A stretch of 64,000 nucleotides of DNA from Rhipicephalus microplus (lineage: Eukaryota; Arthropoda; Arachnida; Ixodida; Ixodidae), in contig NC_134700.1 in NCBI RefSeq assembly GCF_043290135.1, forward strand, positions 162,774,053 to 162,838,052, read 5' to 3'. The position numbers and the translations under genes are program-made. Each line of letters starts with the position of its first letter. Within the stretch, counting starts at the first letter, position 1. The notes beneath the pieces are model-generated. The model was given only the letters and a program-made list of their open reading frames with translations. It was not told where the DNA came from and did no database searches. Of the stretch, positions 1 through 11,512 are shown piece by piece.

Positions 1-209
1 TTTTGATTTCAACTATGATATCATTAACACCCGTTTGTTCCCTAATCCACTCTGCTCTCTTCTTGTCTCTTAAAGTTACACCTACCATTTTTCTTTCCAT
101 TGCTCTCTGCGTCGTCCTCAATTTAAGCTGAACCATTTTTGTAAGTCTCTAGGTTTCTGCTCTATAGCTAAGTACCGGCAAGATGCGGCTGTTATATATT
201 TTCCTCACT
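1..209 (-). pseudogene. RTE-type LINE, C-terminal RT fragment (broken)
   Basis: Read on the minus strand, this stretch encodes the thumb and tail region of an RTE/BovB-like reverse transcriptase. Visible motifs are ILPVLSYRAET, then KLRTTQRAMERKM, then LRDKKRAEWIRE and TGVNDI, in the order usual for RTE-clade ORF2 C-termini. The tryptophan expected after AET is a TAG stop, so the copy is dead. The fragment continues beyond the left edge of the window, and a plus-strand LINE-B remnant abuts its 5' side at about 215. The family call rests on remembered motif order; no search was run. Confidence 0.75.
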
Positions 210-214
210 TTGTA

Positions 215-1740
215 CATATGCTTACATATATAGTAGGCACGAAAAGGGGACCATCAGAAAGATCATTGCTCCAAGTGTATCAGGCACTTTTCGTAAGCTA
301 CCTGCAATATAACTTGCTCGTTATGACCAGTATTCACCTACCCTGCCTGCGTACGTTGAAAAGCGTGCAAGCTCATGCAGGCATTGACAACCTGTCTTGG
401 ACTGCCACACTGTACTTCAACTATGGAAGTTAGTGTGGAAGCACGGATAACTGCAATAGACAGCTATATTTCATGCAAACCATTAAAGGTATATCTCCGA
501 CTGTTAACACGTAACGGTCGTCACCCTTTATCGACGATCTATACCCATCGACCGGAAAGCACTTTTGCAGAAGCAATGTCCTGCCATGAGAGCTTTATTC
601 CCTCAGGCTTTGCTCCGGTGAAAGTTAGAGGCACCAGCATGAACGTTATCAAGACCTGATGTGCACCTGTCTATTCCAGGAATGGACAGAAAATCTCGTT
701 TGCCCTTATGTGGCCTGAAACGACCTACGTTATCGTTTATATCTACAAAATATGCCTCTTTCATACATGTCTTTACTGACGGGTCTGTGCGACCCACTGC
801 TTAAACAGCGGCGTTCGTCATACTAAGTCTAAAGACGAGCGAACGCTTTCGTCTAGATCATCGAATAACATCAACGGCGGCAAAGATTGTGGCCATCCGC
901 GATGCAATTCGTTATAGATCGACGGAGCCTCCTTGCAGCTTGACTATACTCTGGGATTCTAAATCAGCATAAGGCCATAAATTCGGTGCCCAAATGGAAG
1001 CATTATTATCTCCCTGCTGAAAAAGTGCTCAGTTACACGATGTAGCTCTAGAAAGTGGCCATCTTATGAGCTATCAGTAGATTCCAAGACACTGTGGCCA
1101 ACGAAGAAACAAGCAAGCCGATATGGAGGCAAAAATGGCTCACGAAAACGCCGGAATGTTGAATATTCCGTTTTCACGACCGGATAATAACTCTGTTGTG
1201 TATACGTTCATGTAAAAAAAACTCCAGCAGCATATTGGCTCTTACGAAGTTATCATCGGCGCCATCTTGACAAACTCGACCCAGATATGCATGTTAGATT
1301 ACCGCTAGTCATGGAAAGGTGCAGTACAAGCCTATTGCACCGGTTGCCATTAGGTGTGGCACTTACTTGTCGTTACCTATTCGTTATCGGCCGTGTACAC
1401 AGCCCTAATTGTAAGGCTTGCAGCACTTACAAGACAATTAAACAACGTTTGTGCGTCTACCCACAATATATTTCACAAAAGAATTTAATGGCCACCATCT
1501 CTATGAAATATATCAAGCCCAAAGTTTCCGAAAAATATCTGTTGGAACTACCACCGTTTCATCAGGGCGATATTCTAAAAACGCTGACCAAGTTTTTGAA
1601 AGGTACAGAATTTGACAAAGTACACTGTAAATTTATCCAAGGTCTTGCTTCACCGCCATCCTCCTCATCATCAACGTCTTCTCTCTCTGCTTTCTTTTCC
1701 ACCCCCACCCCTCTCTTAACGCTGACTAGCACGCTATGAT
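215..1740 (+). pseudogene. LINE-B remnant: RNase H and C-terminal zinc-knuckle part of ORF2
   Basis: A decayed, 5'-truncated non-LTR retrotransposon ORF2 spread over several frames. In order I see the post-RT segment (SLLQVYQALFVSYLQY, then LKSVQAHA and CLGLPHCTST), an RNase H core (VFTDGSV near 768 and ADMEAKMAHENAG near 1120), and the C-terminal HRLPLGVALTCRYLFVIG segment followed by a degraded CxxC-type knuckle (CKACSTYKT). The last open piece (1287-1739) ends with the serine-rich tail common to this family. The same C-terminal module recurs at 61,625-62,266 and 30,560-30,830. Stops and frameshifts are frequent, so no product is expected. Confidence 0.65.
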
Positions 1741-1942
1741 TCAGGCCGACCTCTCAGCTTTTCTGTATTATTAAACATTCATTTCTCTTTCTATCTCTCT
1801 CACCGTAAATGTTCCCCAGTTGATCGTTATGTGAAGAGGGCGAGGAAGCACTGCAGCTATTTTCTGAGTTCTCCGCTCCACCGCATTGTCTTCGTCGCTC
1901 ATACTCTAAGCACACAGACTGTCGGTAAAAGAGGAAGCGTGC

Positions 1943-2222
1943 GAAGAGCGAATGCATTGATTGATTGATTGATTGATTTGTGGGGTTTAACGTCCCAAAA
2001 CCACCATATGATTATGAGAGACGCCGTAGTGGAGGGCTCCGGAAATTTTGACCACCTGGGGTTCTTTAACGTGCGCCCAAATCTGAGCACACGGGCCTAC
2101 AACATTTCCGCCTCCATCGGAAATGCAGCCGCCGCAGCCGGGAATCGAACCCGCGACCTGCGGGTCAGCAGCCGAGTACCTTAGCCACTAGACCACCGCG
2201 GTGGGGCTGAAGAGCGAATGCA
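1943..2222 (-). mobile_element. Ruka-type tRNA-derived SINE with 14-bp TSD
   Basis: Full-length SINE (1957-2208) in minus orientation. The tRNA-like head lies at the right with A box (tggtctagtgg on its own strand) and a B box differing by one base from the other copies (ggttcgattcc). The conserved body follows, then a (GATT)n tail at the left. It is flanked by a perfect 14-bp duplication, gaagagcgaatgca, at 1943-1956 and 2209-2222. The perfect duplication suggests a fairly recent insertion. Confidence 0.92.
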
Positions 2223-2378
2223 AAACGAGAGCATGGATGGAAGTGGATGAATGGATGGATGCATGCATCAGGCTATGCCTTTTAGATCGAGTGGTGGCTC
2301 ACGCCACCTAGCCATACGGCTAACTACTATCACTGTGTGTTTAAAGATTGAATTTCACTCGCGCCTCGGTTGTGGTCA

Positions 2379-2606
2379 CTAATCAGTTAGCCTCCTCCTG
2401 GTTATTTCTACCCATTTAAAGCCTATTTTGCCTTCATTATCCCTAAACCCTAATGCTCTGAAAAACTCCGCGCCATTATCTTCGACTATAGGGCGGAGCC
2501 CTTCACAGAACATTATCAAATGTGCAGCCGTTTCCTCCTCTTCTCCACGAGCACTACATACCGTGCCTGTGCCTTCGTATTTTCCTCGGCATGTCTTGGT
2601 CCGCAA
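2379..2606 (-). pseudogene. LINE-C ORF2 C-terminus (zinc-knuckle tail)
   Basis: A 75-residue open segment carrying a C-terminal zinc-binding-like motif (VCSARGEEEETAAHLIMFCEG), then ALGFRDNEGKIG and EITRRRL. The copy at the right edge of the window has the same layout (ICCGKDKETAEHVLIEC, then ALGFRDNNGKLN and EISKRRLEYW). Two independent genomic copies sharing this motif order support real coding ancestry. The segment belongs downstream of the RT fragments at 3146-4098. It is broken from them by frameshifts and is not expected to be translated as part of a functional protein. Confidence 0.65.
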
Positions 2607-2669
2607 TACTCCAGTTCTAGCCCCGAATAGCAGACGAATACCCCGAGAATCATCGTGGATCTTTTCTCT

Positions 2670-3550
2670 TCAAATTTCCTGCTTAAAAGTTTGGTAGGTC
2701 TCCAGTGATAATTTCGTAAGAATTTCCATCTTCCACATATTCCCTTCGGTTTCCTTCACCTTCTTCGTAAGCGATGTTTCCTTTTGGCTTGGTATTTTGC
2801 TATTGTCTAAATACTTGCTTGACAATCTTCTAGTTCGTTTCTTTGATTTAGTATCGACATTCTTCATGTACGAATGACTAAAAAATTTCCTAGCTCAACG
2901 CCAGTCTCCAATTTTTCTCAATTGCTCCTCAAATTTCATATTGCTCCTAGCTTCCCTGCACTCAAACGATGTCCATCCCACATCTCCCTATACCTCCTGA
3001 TTCAGAGTATTCCCGTGTGCACCTAAAGCAAGTCTACCTATGCCACGTTGTTTAATTTCCAATCTGGCTTGAACTTCTTTATTCATGCACAAGGCAACAT
3101 TGCCGAACGTCAAAACCACGACCATGACGCCTTTTCAAATCCCTCTCACAACGTCATACCTATTGTAGTTCCGCAGTGCCCTTTTTTCATTACTGCTGCA
3201 TTCATGGTGCCCTTAGTCATTACGTATCTTTCGTGCTCTCTTAGATACTCAGTCCTATTATTTATCCATACGCCCAAGTATTTGCATTTATCCACCATTT
3301 CTAGCGCGGCTTTCTGCATCCTATGTTCACTGCCTTTGTAATCATTAAAAATCATGACTGCCAATTTTTACCTGCTGAAGTTCAGATTTAACCTATCTCA
3401 CTCCTTACCACAGATGTCTATCAATCCCTGCAGATCTTCCTTGTTGTCGGCTATTAATACTATATCATCTGCATACATCAATGCTGGTAATGACTGTTCA
3501 ATATGTTTTCTTTTCTTAGCAAAATAAAGGCTTAAGCAGAGTTGACTCCC
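2670..3550 (-). pseudogene. LINE-C ORF2, RT connection region
   Basis: Degenerate minus-strand coding DNA between the RT core and the C-terminal knuckle. The best piece (3146-3364) contains CKYLGVWINN, matching the (Y)KYLG motif that follows the RT palm in LINE reverse transcriptases. A lysine-rich open piece lies at 2670-2867. Near 3430-3500 the opposite strand of tgtcggctattaatac and catctgcatacatcaa corresponds to the YADD-type palm region, but decay prevents a clean reading. Confidence 0.5.
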
Positions 3551-3551
3551 C

Positions 3552-3816
3552 TCTATTTGGCTTCCCCCCGCCGCGGTTGTCTAGTGGCTAAGGTACTCGG
3601 CTGCTGACCCGCAGGGCGCGGGTTCGAATCCCGGCTGCGGCGGCTGCATTTCCGATGGAGGCGGAAATGTTGTAGGCCCGTGTACTCAGATTTGGGTGCA
3701 CGTTAAAGAACCCCAGGTGGTCTAAATTTCCGGAGCCCTCCACTACGGCGTCTCTCATAATCATGTAGTGGTTTTGGGACGTTAAACCCCACATATCAAT
3801 CAATCTATTTGGCTTC
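3552..3816 (+). mobile_element. Ruka SINE nested in LINE-C, 13-bp TSD
   Basis: Full-length SINE at 3565-3803 with A box, perfect B box (ggttcgaatcc) and a short (TCAA) tail. It is flanked by the perfect 13-bp duplication tctatttggcttc at 3552-3564 and 3804-3816. It interrupts LINE-C reverse transcriptase, so it is younger than LINE-C. Confidence 0.93.
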
Positions 3817-4330
3817 TAGTCCCTGGAGATGCAGCATGAATAACAAAGGTGACAAGGGACATCTCTTTCTAAGCCCATGTTGTATCTCTATAGGTTCAGA
3901 TGCCTGTTTTTCCCATTTGATAACTCTCTTGTTACTTTTATAGATATTCTTTAGAAGATTAGTCATTCCATCTTCCACATCTAGTGTGTCCAGTATTCCC
4001 CACAAGTCTTCTTGAATCACACTATCGTAAGCTCCCTTAAAATCTATGGAAATGTCAGCCATAGGGGCCTGTGTTCTTTTTCCGCTATTTCGATACACTG
4101 CATCTACGAAAACAGATTGTCCTTCAACCTCCTTCGTTCACGGAACTCATTTTGTTGTTCTCCCAGCCCCCCCCCCCTCATTCTCCACCCATGTCTGTTG
4201 TATTTCCTTTGCTAGCTGCATCACCAGCCTGTAAGCTACTGATGCCACTGTTATAGATCATCCTTTATAGATCATGCTCATCCTGCTTAGTTTCCACCCA
4301 TAGGGAGCTTCACCATACATTAATGCTTTG
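3805..4330 (-). pseudogene. LINE-C ORF2, RT finger and palm fragment
   Basis: Minus-strand open segment of 97 residues with RT motifs in order: DISIDFKGAYDSV (motif A, catalytic Asp retained), then GLRKRCPLSPLLFMLHLQGLE (motif B region; a Gln usual before the CPLSP is Arg here). Upstream, at 4258-4330, WKLSRMSMIYKG matches the segment that normally precedes the RT fingers. The distance between these pieces is shorter than expected, so an internal deletion is likely. The downstream palm is cut by the Ruka insertion at 3804. Confidence 0.7.
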
Positions 4331-4599
4331 CTCGCTGCCACTCTTAATGTCTGCTTAGAGTTTTGTCCTGGTTTCTTTATTAGCATGATTCGGATAGGCT
4401 CCCAACAACCGCAAAGCCTTTCCTCGTCCGCTCCGGAATCCTTGATTACCTGTATTAAATGCGGCTTCCTATGTACCCTTGCCACGTCAATACTGAGCTC
4501 CTCGCACAAACGCACTAAATCCAGTTTCTTTAACTTCTTCAAATCCAAGGTCGCCCAGTGCAGACTTTCGATGCTCAAGCTGCCGTGAAGGTACTTCAA
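4331..4599 (-). pseudogene. SAP-like N-terminal fragment fused to RT remnant
   Basis: The 113-residue open frame (4258-4599) begins with LDLKKLKKLDLVRLCEELSI, then DVARVHRKPHLIQVIKDSG. This two-helix pattern resembles the SAP-like N-terminal segment seen in some tick retroelement gag proteins. It then runs directly into the RT-associated segment ending SRMSMIYKG. I infer an internal deletion that fused two parts of an ancestral element, or two elements side by side. The SAP-like call is by helix pattern only. Confidence 0.35.
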
Positions 4600-4600
4600 T

Positions 4601-5404
4601 AAACACTGCCTTCACAAAGCAGCAACCAATCTACTCCTTTGGAAAGATATTACCATCTAACCAAGACACCTGGTATAATCTCTACGAAAAGTGAGCACTC
4701 GCAGGCATCGCCACTATGAGAGAACCCAACCAGATCTCACCGCTGCCACCAGTCGTGGTGACCGAGGAGCGGGCTACAGGTGGACACCCAGGCGCTGGGA
4801 CAGGAGGAACTCTAGGGAGGCTTCTTGACGACTCAAACACAATTTATTTACATATTTACAGGAGTTCAATTGACTAGGCGTCGAGACGCGCCATTACATT
4901 AGACACCACAGGCCCAAGCGAAGCCCAGAGAGAGAGAGCACCTTTGATTCAAGTAATTCTGCTTTAGCATCGTTTGCTACCCAACTGACAGTTCCAGTTT
5001 AGCTATCCTGCCCATCGACATCGCTATCTGCTAAGAATAGCACCTCCGTCTCTATGCGTTCTGATTTGGCCAGTGCAACTGCACACTCTTCCTGATCAGC
5101 CGAAGGTACCGCATCTGTCCCAAGCCGAGAAATGCCTTCCTTTACGACCGAGTTATCTTGACATTCTCTAATGCTTGGAAAACATGTTATCTCCGACTGG
5201 CCACAGACGCCACACTCAGCAGATAGCTAAACCACGCCTTCCAAGTTTATTGTGCCTGGTTTCTCTTGAATCTTTTTTTTTTACTGTGACCTGACCACCG
5301 GCACGTTTCGCCAGGACACTGAAAATTTTAAGCCTCAATTGTTCCGTTTTCATTTCATGAGCTGCAGCTTCCTCGTTACGCCTGGCGTGCTCTCTCTCTG
5401 GCCT
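4601..5404. other. Non-coding stretch, possible retroelement debris
   Basis: No convincing gene. On the minus strand, 4999 to about 5228 is open for some 75 codons and holds a CGVCGQSE motif, then ADSDVDGQDS before the stop; I do not recognise it. The stretch near 4840 (caatttatttacatattt) recalls the A/T-rich start of some LTRs, but I find no paired LTR. Confidence 0.3.
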
Positions 5405-5487
5405 TCGCTGGCCCTCTTGCGTCTCTCACAATCATATGGTGGTTTCGGGACGTTAAACTCCACATATCAATCAATCGCTGGCCCTCT
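5405..5487 (+). mobile_element. Very short 5'-truncated Ruka copy, 13-bp TSD
   Basis: Only the last ~57 bp of Ruka (5418-5474, from gcgtctctcac to the TCAATC tail) is present. A perfect 13-bp direct repeat, tcgctggccctct, flanks it at 5405-5417 and 5475-5487. This is a clear example of early arrest during target-primed reverse transcription. Confidence 0.88.
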
Positions 5488-7181
5488 CATGTGTCATAAA
5501 AAGGCGAGTGTAATTGCCTGGTTTGCAAAGTATTGTATATATGTAAATAAATTGTGTATTTGTGTCGTCAAAAAGCCTCGCAAGGGTTCTCCTTCCCTGG
5601 CACCTGAGTGACGGCCTGTGCCTCGCTCCTTGGTCACATCAGCCCCCATTTCTCGGAGGGGCATTACATAAGGGAGGAGGTTTGTTTTGGTTAACAATAA
5701 GCAGGCAACGTAGGTTTTGATGTTGAAGGCGATAATAATGCAGTGTTGAAAAACACATGATGAAGCAATGCGAATGAGATTCTGGGGAAGGCCGTTCTGC
5801 TTTGTGGCTGCTCAAAAAATAAGGACGCAGTTCATATAAAGCATTGTAGTTTTCGATAACATCAAATATGACTCTGTATGTAATAGCAACCTATACCATT
5901 TAATGCTGGACGTCGCCTGCATACCTCGCTTTCTGTACCGCGTAGAAACGAAAAGAACGCCTAGCTGAACTTACTGCGACACCATAGACGATTCTGTCTA
6001 GTACTTAAATCAATCACTCAATCAATTGACTAAGCAGTCAATCAATCAACCAGAAGACCAATCAAAAATCAATTATTCAGGCGATCAACAAATTTTGCTA
6101 GTAGACTGCAGAAAACATAAGTCAAAGTTTTTTATCAATTAAACTGAGCTAATTTAAACAGTCATAATGCTTTGATCAAAGTGATTGCGACATTCGCTAA
6201 ATGAACATTAACCATGCCAACCTTACGGAATTCACTGAGAGACAGTAATTCAAAGGGATTCGCTTTGAGCATTATATGAACTGTACACATACGTTGTGTG
6301 ATGAAAAGACCACATGAAAAGTTATATTCGTGCGCGTCACGAATTGTAGGCTATTATTCAATATCGCCGGAACTGAAATGCGTGGGAATATTTATCGCAT
6401 AGTGTTAGGTTTTTTATGTTCATAATCTCCAGATCTCTATAACTTAGACCTCAGGTACACACGACCTATAACCTGGACCTCAGGTACTTGTTCGTAGGTT
6501 TTGCACATACATTGAGGAATATGTGGGCAATCAAAACCCTTCAACGATCAATACACGGTGGTGAAGTAGCCTACTTTTACACATGTGTGCAAGTACAAAG
6601 AAAAACAACAGATGTTGCATGAAGACAGATAGAGCTAATCAAATATATGCTAGCTCAGAAAGAAGTTTGCATAAATTTAGGGCAGTAGTAAGTATCGCGT
6701 ATGTTCGTTCAATACCACACATGTCGATTCTGTCAAGCTCATAGCTTGTATAGCTGTATTCGTGCGACGTCATCGCGTTCACACCATATGAATTGATTTG
6801 TTAACTACGTCATGCTGTTAGTTCTGATACTCTGCAGATGCTAAACACTGGTAGAAAGGGCTAATGAAAATGTTGAAAAATGTAAGGTGGGCTTAGAACG
6901 CGACACTCAGTGGTGGTACACTAATACCGCTCAAGTTAAATAAATATTTAGCTTGAATGCATTCTTGTTACGTCCAGTCATTGATGCTTACCAAACAGGG
7001 CCGTCATGGCATGAATATTTTGAAGCCTACCACAGTAAGTTAAAACGGCCTGCATGTCATCGCCATGAAATCTTGTAATTTTTGTCAAGGCATATGTCGT
7101 TTATCTGCGGGATACATATGTCATGTCTGCACAATCTGACATATACCAATTTACAAATTTTATATAAAACGACTAGCGCAG

Positions 7182-7186
<5 letters not shown>
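5488..7186. other. No gene recognised
   Basis: AT-rich sequence with no convincing coding signal. An ATCA-rich patch at about 6005-6090 looks like an isolated SINE-type tail, without a recognisable body. Confidence 0.5.

Positions 7187-7257
<71 letters not shown>
7187..7257. repeat. (AT)n microsatellite
   Basis: About 35 uninterrupted AT dinucleotides. Both strands are open here only because ATATAT reads as Ile-Tyr, so the open frames are artefacts. Confidence 0.97.
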
Positions 7258-7258
<1 letters not shown>

Positions 7259-10200
7259 GGTGAAAGGTAGTGTAGCTCACCGAGATAACTTGCAATAAAA
7301 AATGACACAATGTAATATGTTTCCACTGGTGCCTACAGAGATAGTTTATTTCGTAATGATGCTTCTAGTAATAATGCCATGAAGTCGTAATCTGCTTGAT
7401 TTACTAGTTTTAGCTATAATCACTGAAGCTGCCGCGTACGTCCGAACCAAAATGAACTGATTATGTGGAAAGTATCGCAATGCACCGTGCCTCTGGTGAG
7501 TACATCTTTTTGAAGCAACAATGAAAAGCATACTATAGCAATCCTCTTCAGCAAGAGCGTTTATTTTTACTCGTGCTTTATATCGTTCTTCAAAACATCC
7601 CTCGCTTGAAAGCACGCACGCTAAAGAATATTTCAAAGCAACATAGAATCTCGCTTACCTAAAGAGCCGATGCTGTGCCTCTGGACGTGACATGTTTTAT
7701 TCAGGCCCATGCTAGAGCGCTGGAGAGTTGCGAGCAGACAAACCCTATTGCTTAAGCCGTTGTCTTGCAGTGGCCCCCCATTAGAGCACGAAGCACTGAG
7801 AGCCATGGTGTTGCGCTTTCCATTGAAATATTAAACAACTCGGATGTAAAACACTGCAGCTTCATACAGAGCAACTCTACAGGTAGGGAGCTTTTGAGAC
7901 TCTAAATGGGTAGATATACCGCACGGAAAAACTCAAATTACACAGAAACTGGTACTTTAAAACAAAGATGCTGCGAGAATATTTTGGGAACACAAGCACG
8001 GTGACTGAGTCAGGGCTCTACAGTCAAACGTTCCCGGTTACGTTAAAGAACAAAGTGCTGTATGCAGGAGAGGAAACACGTATCTTGTACCTGGTTTCTT
8101 TGTTAAAACGGAAGCAGTTCTTTCGTTTGCGCTATTGAGTTTATTTTCAATTGCGTATGTGGTGGCGCGTGTATTTGTAAGGAGGAACTCCGCTTTTCAG
8201 TCCTCCTTTTCATCATGAGCCGTCAAGAAAACATAATGCCCTCGAATGAGATTTCCCGGAAATATCGTTGAAGGACTGTACTTTCAAGTGTTCTTGTATG
8301 CAAGGGTGGCTATTGCATTGAAATACAAAAGCTCTTTCATGAGGCCTCTTGTAGTTGCTTGGTACAGCGTTTGGGAAGTGGTGAAGCGTCTGTCGGCGGT
8401 GGCGGTGTGAACGCTGCCACATGTCTGCACTGTACAAAGGCCCTTCGGGAGGAAGACTGACTCTTGATGTGCACCAGGGTGGCCCAATGAAGTAGGCATA
8501 CGAGCCAAGCAATTCGCGTGAACAACTCGCAAATTTTTCACGAAACGTCTTCATTGGCCAGAATTTTCTTTCATGAGCCGATAGCCAGTGAATACGTAAC
8601 TCATGCACATATAAATGAAGTTCACAAGTCGTATAGTCGATAGTTGAAGCCCGATTTGCAACGTATAGTCCCTACTGAAAATTTTCAGCACAAATGACTG
8701 TTCCGGTGAACAGTCGTTCACCCCCCCCCCTCCTCAATCAAGAATACCACGGTTGAAAAATAGCTCAATGCGGCTTTCACATTGGCGACCCGATACGCCA
8801 CAACCACCACGGAAGGGGGAGCAGTGTGGCGGAGGTGACGAGAATGAATCAGCAATACAACACAACATAGACAGCCTGCTCGCACGCCACGACGTCCTAG
8901 CACATCTATAAAAAAACAACAAGCAGCGTGCCCGCCACAGCTCAAACAGCTGGACAGATACCAAGAAGCAGATTAGACCCGATTACAAATAAGAACCTTC
9001 CGAAGTTTAGTACACCTAAACAGAGTCAATTTCCGACAATACCTGAAATGAAGCTTTGGAAGCACGAGTCCGCAGATATGGTGCATATCTTACGAAAATG
9101 CAGACAGATAAGAGTAATGAACCCTGAGGACAACATAGGACCGATCTTCATCAAGAAGTGATTGCTAAACATTCTGATTATCTTAAATCTACACCACAGA
9201 CTGCGGGACATATATAGGAGAAAGCATATATACGTCACCACACATTCCGCTCCGTGGTCTGAGCCCGGGCTGGCATCCTTGCTGGTGCTTCTTTCCAGAT
9301 TTCTGTTCGTCCATCCATCCGTCGATCGGGCTAATCTTATTCTGCCGTGACTATTCTTATGAAGACGTATAAATATGAAGCATATGAAGAGAAAGAACAC
9401 TGTGAACAAGACAAGCGCCAACTGGCATGTGGTTTTACAGGAGCATGCATACACAATCGCATGATGGAGACACGCCCATCACGACGATCAGCCGTATAGT
9501 AAATGCTTTGGCATATTTCGTAGTTATGCTTCACGCGCAAGCCTATTCAGAAGTGCGAACAGGCACAACGTCCAGGTTGGATTGTAAATAACTCGCCCAT
9601 TTCACCTTCCTAAGGCATGTTGCTGAAAGAATACATGATTGCACGCCCACTTAGCTTGCTCGTTTTTGCGGTCGCACATGCACGCACATGTCACACTTCT
9701 CGGCATTGTTTCATACTCGGTTTGTGCGTGCGTGTCAGTAGTGTGGCACCGTGACACCGATGGTGAAAACGGGAATCAGCCTGGAGTGTCGGGGTATTTT
9801 CCATCGTAATAAAAGGCTGACGACTCACAATGGAGAAGTTTATTTACTATCTTCTCTTTTATATCGACTTCGTTAGTCTCAGTTTAACGTTCTTGTCGCT
9901 GACATTACCGCTGGCGACAGCAGTACCTATGATATTTTTGAGCAGATGGACAGTGGCCGAACACATCACGCAAGATGAGATTTCTGCCGGCATATTGGCT
10001 CCACCCTTCGTCATATAATCTCAACCCCCTGCTGGCTGACTTTCAAGTATCCACCTTTTACAAGTGCCATCAATCTTCTGAATTGCGCAGTCTTGTTCCT
10101 TTTGCTGTGGCCTCGGTCTTGGTCCGCATGCGTCCATCTACTTCCATGCTGCCGGCATCGCCGGTTAGGCTGGGCCAACCAGTCCACTACAGTTATTAAT

Positions 10201-10949
10201 TCGCCTGGAGCAATGTGACTCTGTGACACACATACTAATGAAAATATCAAAAGGAAAGAAGAGTGCTTGAGTGTATGCAAAGGTTGCGTCTGCTCTGCAT
10301 GATCGGCTGCGAACTTCGGCCGAAACTGCCAGTTTTCCATTTCTGGCGGGCACAAGGTGAGCAGTGCGCATAACGTCTTGCCACAGAAAAAAAGAAACAC
10401 TAGCAGTAATAACGATGACGTGTGTCGAGTACAGAATCACCTGTAAGCAATAACTGCCCATGTACTCCCGTGACGTTGGAGGTTGAGGGCAGAGTCTAGT
10501 CACCCCTTACTCTACGGCAAGGCCACCATATCATTTTCTATTTGGTTGTGCATTTGATGTGTATAGCTCGCACAGCTGTTTCATATACCTGTCAATAAAT
10601 TTGTGCCTAGCACCAAGAACTCCGCTTGCGAGAAGAAAAGCAAGTGGGGTCAAAGCAAAGTGACAATCTGTAAAGCCGTGCGAAACAAATAAAGAGGGGA
10701 GGGGGGATAGTCCTGCACGGCGTTGCTGTTGCATGGCTAAAGAAGGCCTTGCGCAGCTGCATTTGTTATTATATTGTTCTACTAAGGTTTTACAACATCA
10801 AGTTCTGCAAAGGTCGGCTAGTCATATGAATATTTACAGTTAAAAATTAAATGGCTATGCTGCACGAAGAATACAAGAGCCATTTTAAGCTTTAGTTTTT
10901 TTCGTTTATTCAACAAAATAATAACGAGAACATATACCAAGGAAATTAT
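7258..10949. other. No gene recognised
   Basis: Several open frames of 60-142 codons occur on both strands (for example 8213-8608 and 9026-9454, minus), but none shows a recognisable domain. They overlap one another and lack any supporting duplicate copy. I see no SINE head here. Confidence 0.5.
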
Positions 10950-11062
10950 AACAGACAGTTAGAGAAGTATAATAAGAAAGGTGGTGAGGTTAACTAGATT
11001 ACGTTCATTTTCTACCATACACGTGAGAAGAGGGAATTTAGAGGGCAAAGAAAAGAAAGACA
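10950..11062 (-). repeat. LINE-B 3' UTR fragment
   Basis: Read on the minus strand, this contains the sequence that closes LINE-B: the ggtagaaaatg box, then ctagttaacctcaccacctttctt. It matches the better preserved LINE-B end at 30,200-30,280 in order and spacing. No coding part survives. Confidence 0.55.
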
Positions 11063-11439
11063 GCAGTCGAGATAAAAAGTATAAAATTACGTTATAAACG
11101 TGTAAAAGTGAATGGGATGAAAAGATGATTTGCCTATGGCAGCGACCAAACCTGCGACCTTCGAATAATGCGTCCGATACTATATCATCGAAGCAACAGT
11201 GGTTAGAAAATGGTACACAATGTAACAGGAAAGTAAATGCTCGCTTGTTCCACCTGTATTCCCATTGCAGTTCTCCTCTTTCGATATATTGTCCGCCCCA
11301 GTGGAACCGTGCTTACTGTGATCGACTTTAATTGTTAAGTTAGCGCGTTCGATACCGGTTGCGGTGTTCGAATTTTGCGAGGAGAATCACGAGAGACCCG
11401 TGGAATCTGTGATATCAGTGCGCCTTGAAAAACACCCTA
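11063..11439. other. No gene recognised
   Basis: No coding, RNA or repeat signal I can support, apart from degenerate tRNA-like words near 11,350-11,380. Confidence 0.4.
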
Positions 11440-11512
11440 TGATCAAAATTTGCGAAGCCCTGCGGTGTCTCTTATAATCATATCGTGGTTTTGAGACGTA
11501 AAACCTAACATA
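11440..11512 (+). mobile_element. Degenerate Ruka 3' fragment
   Basis: Matches the Ruka tail half with scattered substitutions (gtgtctcttataatcatatc, then ggttttgagacg). The head is absent and no TSD is visible. Confidence 0.65.

Larger units (their letters stand above)
2225..4600 (-). mobile_element. LINE-C, decayed non-LTR retrotransposon, split by a Ruka SINE
   Basis: Minus-strand LINE whose 3' end is the (ATCC)n-like run at about 2225-2265 and whose 5'-most recognisable part is near 4600. The 3' UTR of a sister copy runs into the right edge of this window (63,540-64,000) and ends in the same tetranucleotide tail. A Ruka SINE with TSD sits inside the RT region at 3565-3803. Coding pieces are described separately. 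I cannot assign a clade with confidence. Confidence 0.7.

Noticed and set aside
1969..2184. Recurrent 71-codon frames (IDLWGLTSQNHH type) as a gene family
   Set aside because: They map exactly onto Ruka copies and are not under separate coding constraint.
3565..3803. tRNA genes at Ruka heads
   Set aside because: Good A and B boxes are present, but each head continues into the same SINE body and tail and is flanked by TSDs, so these are SINEs and not tRNA genes.
6005..6090. Ruka copy reduced to its ATCA tail
   Set aside because: No body sequence and no flanking duplication can be seen, so simple sequence is as likely.
7057..7326. Ile-Tyr repeat proteins on both strands
   Set aside because: They result solely from the (AT)n tract; the same artefact occurs at 58,282-58,540.
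8213..8608. 131-codon minus-strand frame as a protein gene
   Set aside because: Two other frames overlap the same stretch, composition is unremarkable and no motif is recognised.
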